Shown here: positions 11,314-64,000 of the stretch, piece after piece
How positions within the stretch are numbered: the first letter of the stretch is position 1
Layout: every line of letters starts with the position of its first letter
Origin: Cherax quadricarinatus
Lineage: Eukaryota; Arthropoda; Malacostraca; Decapoda; Parastacidae
Assembly (NCBI RefSeq): GCF_038502225.1
Contig: NC_091369.1
Coordinates: forward strand, 6,186,273-6,250,272
DNA: 64,000 nt
Reading direction: 5' to 3'
The notes under the pieces: generated by a model
The model's input: the letters and a program-made list of their open reading frames with translations, nothing else
Databases searched by the model: none
What the model was told of the DNA's origin: nothing
Program-made: the position numbers and the translations under genes

Positions 11314-12604
11314 ATAAGACTTTTTAAGAGCACCTAAAACATTTCTCAAATTACTGATGGTTTTATCAACATAAAAGATGCTTGCTGTGAAAAACTGTAG
11401 TAGTTAGTAAAGAGATACAGGTTAAGAAAATAGACTGGAAGGAACATCAATAAACTTAAATGAATGAATAAAGTAAGACAATATTACTACAACTGTCATG
11501 AAAGTGTGAGATAAAAGCTTCATAAATGTTTTCCACTCTGGCAGGATTGCTGGTCTTCTTCTTAATAACTTTCCTAATTTAGGAGGCCTGGTCTGAAACA
11601 GGTCCACAGTGGTGAAGATTCTGGAAATATTAACAGATACAGTGTAACAGATATAGTGTAACAGTGTAATATATTGAGAGACAATGCAATGATGAAGAAA
11701 ATGGAGCAGATAGCCAAGTAGTGTTTCAATACACAAATCATGTATGTGGATTCAAACTTTGTAAATAATCAATTTTCTTTCCTAAACATCTGACTGAACT
11801 TTGTCCCATTCTCATTTTATATACAAATGACAGTACAGTTTCTAACTTTATGATGGACACATGCTTTTAATTTATGTCTGGGATATCTCAATATATCATG
11901 ATAAATACTACACAATAATCCTGTCTGGGAAACAAAGTGGGAAAGTACAGAATTAATAATAAATTAATTAAAGCTTTAGCAAGTTATTTTTTAATGCTTT
12001 ATGTCCTGTTTCCAATGGGACTATATAACACTGGGAACAAGAGCTTTAAATTTCATTCACCCAAACTCTCAAAATAATGAAAAATTGTATAATACACAAT
12101 TTCATATAACCTTTCTATAATACAGTATTGTCAGCAACTGATGACGACTTTCTTAACTTTACAGGATATTCTGGGCTTGAGAAAAAAATTATGCTTAAAT
12201 ATCAGAATAAGGACATAATTCAGTAATTTTAAAGTACAGCACTGAATGTATATACAATTTTTTTAGGATAATGGAGATACAACCAAATAATATACCAGGA
12301 AAAGCTCTACAAATATGCAAACAAAAATTTTGTATACAGTAATGAAGGTCTTCAACACAGTGTTAATGTGTCTAACTGCCTTGGTGGTATACAGCCAGTT
12401 CATTGAAAAAAAAAAATGTACAAACTGCCATTAATGATGAAATTAAATTTAGGAAGTTATTCGAGTATTAATTTTTTAAATCTTGCTCAAAATGATAAAA
12501 CATTCAATAGTTTCTCTAACAGTAAAATAAGTATATTTCTAACTATTGATCTTAACTACTGCTGTTTTTCCTTCTCAGTAGTGCAACCGTTTTCCTGTAA
12601 AAAT
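11314..12604. other. Intergenic AT-rich stretch, no supported gene
   Basis: A 104-codon minus-strand open frame (11422-11736) lacks splice context and family resemblance. The rest is AT-rich with no transposon ends I can place. Confidence 0.45.
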
Positions 12605-12775
12605 CTTACTGGCAGCTTTAATACACTTGTGTTCTAATGCCTACTGGAAATCTTGATTCACCTGTGTTCTTATGCCTACTGGCAATCTTAATTCACCTGT
12701 GTTCTTATGCCTACTGGCAATCTTTATTCACCTGTGTTCTTATGCCTACTGGCAATCTTAATTTAGTTGTGATAT
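12605..12775. repeat. 37-bp tandem repeat, about 4 copies
   Basis: 'atgcctactggcaatcttaattcacctgtgttctt' recurs about four times with small changes. It lies in the likely 3'UTR or just downstream of the NPAT-like gene, read on the minus strand. Confidence 0.85.
12723..12728 (-). terminator. Candidate poly(A) signal for the NPAT-like gene
   Basis: TTTATT on the plus strand is AATAAA on the minus strand, about 226 bases after the stop at 12954. It falls inside a 37-bp repeat, so the choice is weak. Confidence 0.3.
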
Positions 12776-12953
12776 TGTACTTACTGGTCATTTTCACTCT
12801 TACTTGGTTTCTTGTATCTGTTGTTGAACTTTACGTACTTGTGATAATAAGGTAGAGTAATGTGCTTGTGCCTTACTGCTGATCTTACTCTCACTGGTGG
12901 TTTGAAGCCTCTGAGGATAATATTCACAGCCCACAAGTCTGTGCCATCTACTC

Positions 12954-64000
<51,047 letters not shown>

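Noticed and set aside
11422..11736. 104-codon minus-strand frame (RPPKLGKLLRRRPAILPEWK...)
   Set aside because: No splice sites, start context or family similarity. Part of it resembles LINE 5'UTR-derived text, so it is probably repeat-derived.

Overview
The window looks like animal nuclear DNA from an arthropod, most likely a decapod crustacean. The evidence is long AT-rich introns, many RTE-type LINEs, Penelope relics, tRNA-derived SINEs, pogo/Tigger and TTAA-target transposons, and one terminal exon of a Tyr/Gly/Pro plus Ala-rich cuticle-like protein. There are no bacterial-style operons, rRNA genes or CRISPR arrays.

One gene dominates. Sixteen exons on the minus strand, from 64000 down to 12954, join in a consistent reading frame except for one gap. 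They encode most of an NPAT/Mxc-like protein, the histone-locus-body scaffold and CDK2 substrate that activates replication-dependent histone genes. Three landmarks support this: an ENIN segment (AENINRGL), a DPAF segment (DPAFESLLDEVF), and a terminal exon with DVKKFLDKIHYSDD, which resembles the human C-terminus (DVDKFLLSLHYDE). The LisH start of the protein lies beyond 64000. About 9.9 kb of coding sequence (about 3,300 residues) is visible, more than twice human NPAT. Most of the excess is in two giant exons of 1,296 and 713 codons, which carry AT-hooks, acidic patches and many CDK-type sites. A small exon between 57865 and 63297 is required by phase but was not found.

Layout: 1-12.9 kb is the convergent intergenic region. 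It holds the cuticle-like exon (785-885, plus strand), minisatellites and several TTAA-target elements. 12.95-24.85 kb holds the last three NPAT exons. Their introns contain a 0.7-kb alternating TG/CA tract and an 8.7-kb composite transposon (14697-23436), into which three LINE copies and a Tigger element with a CTG-rich array are nested. 24.8-35.3 kb has LINE, TTAA-element and SINE insertions around two exons. 35.3-42.0 kb is nearly continuous coding sequence. 42-64 kb holds the upstream exons among CR1-like, Penelope, Tigger, MITE and RTE insertions, including a near full-length RTE LINE at about 58.9-62.5 kb.

Several insertions can be proven from the sequence itself by target-site duplications or by an unoccupied paralogous copy inside the window. 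This gives a relative insertion order. I found no clearly new multi-gene system. The most notable things are the enlarged NPAT gene, two Tigger relics whose transposase core is replaced by tandem repeats, and a LINE copy riddled with small deletions.
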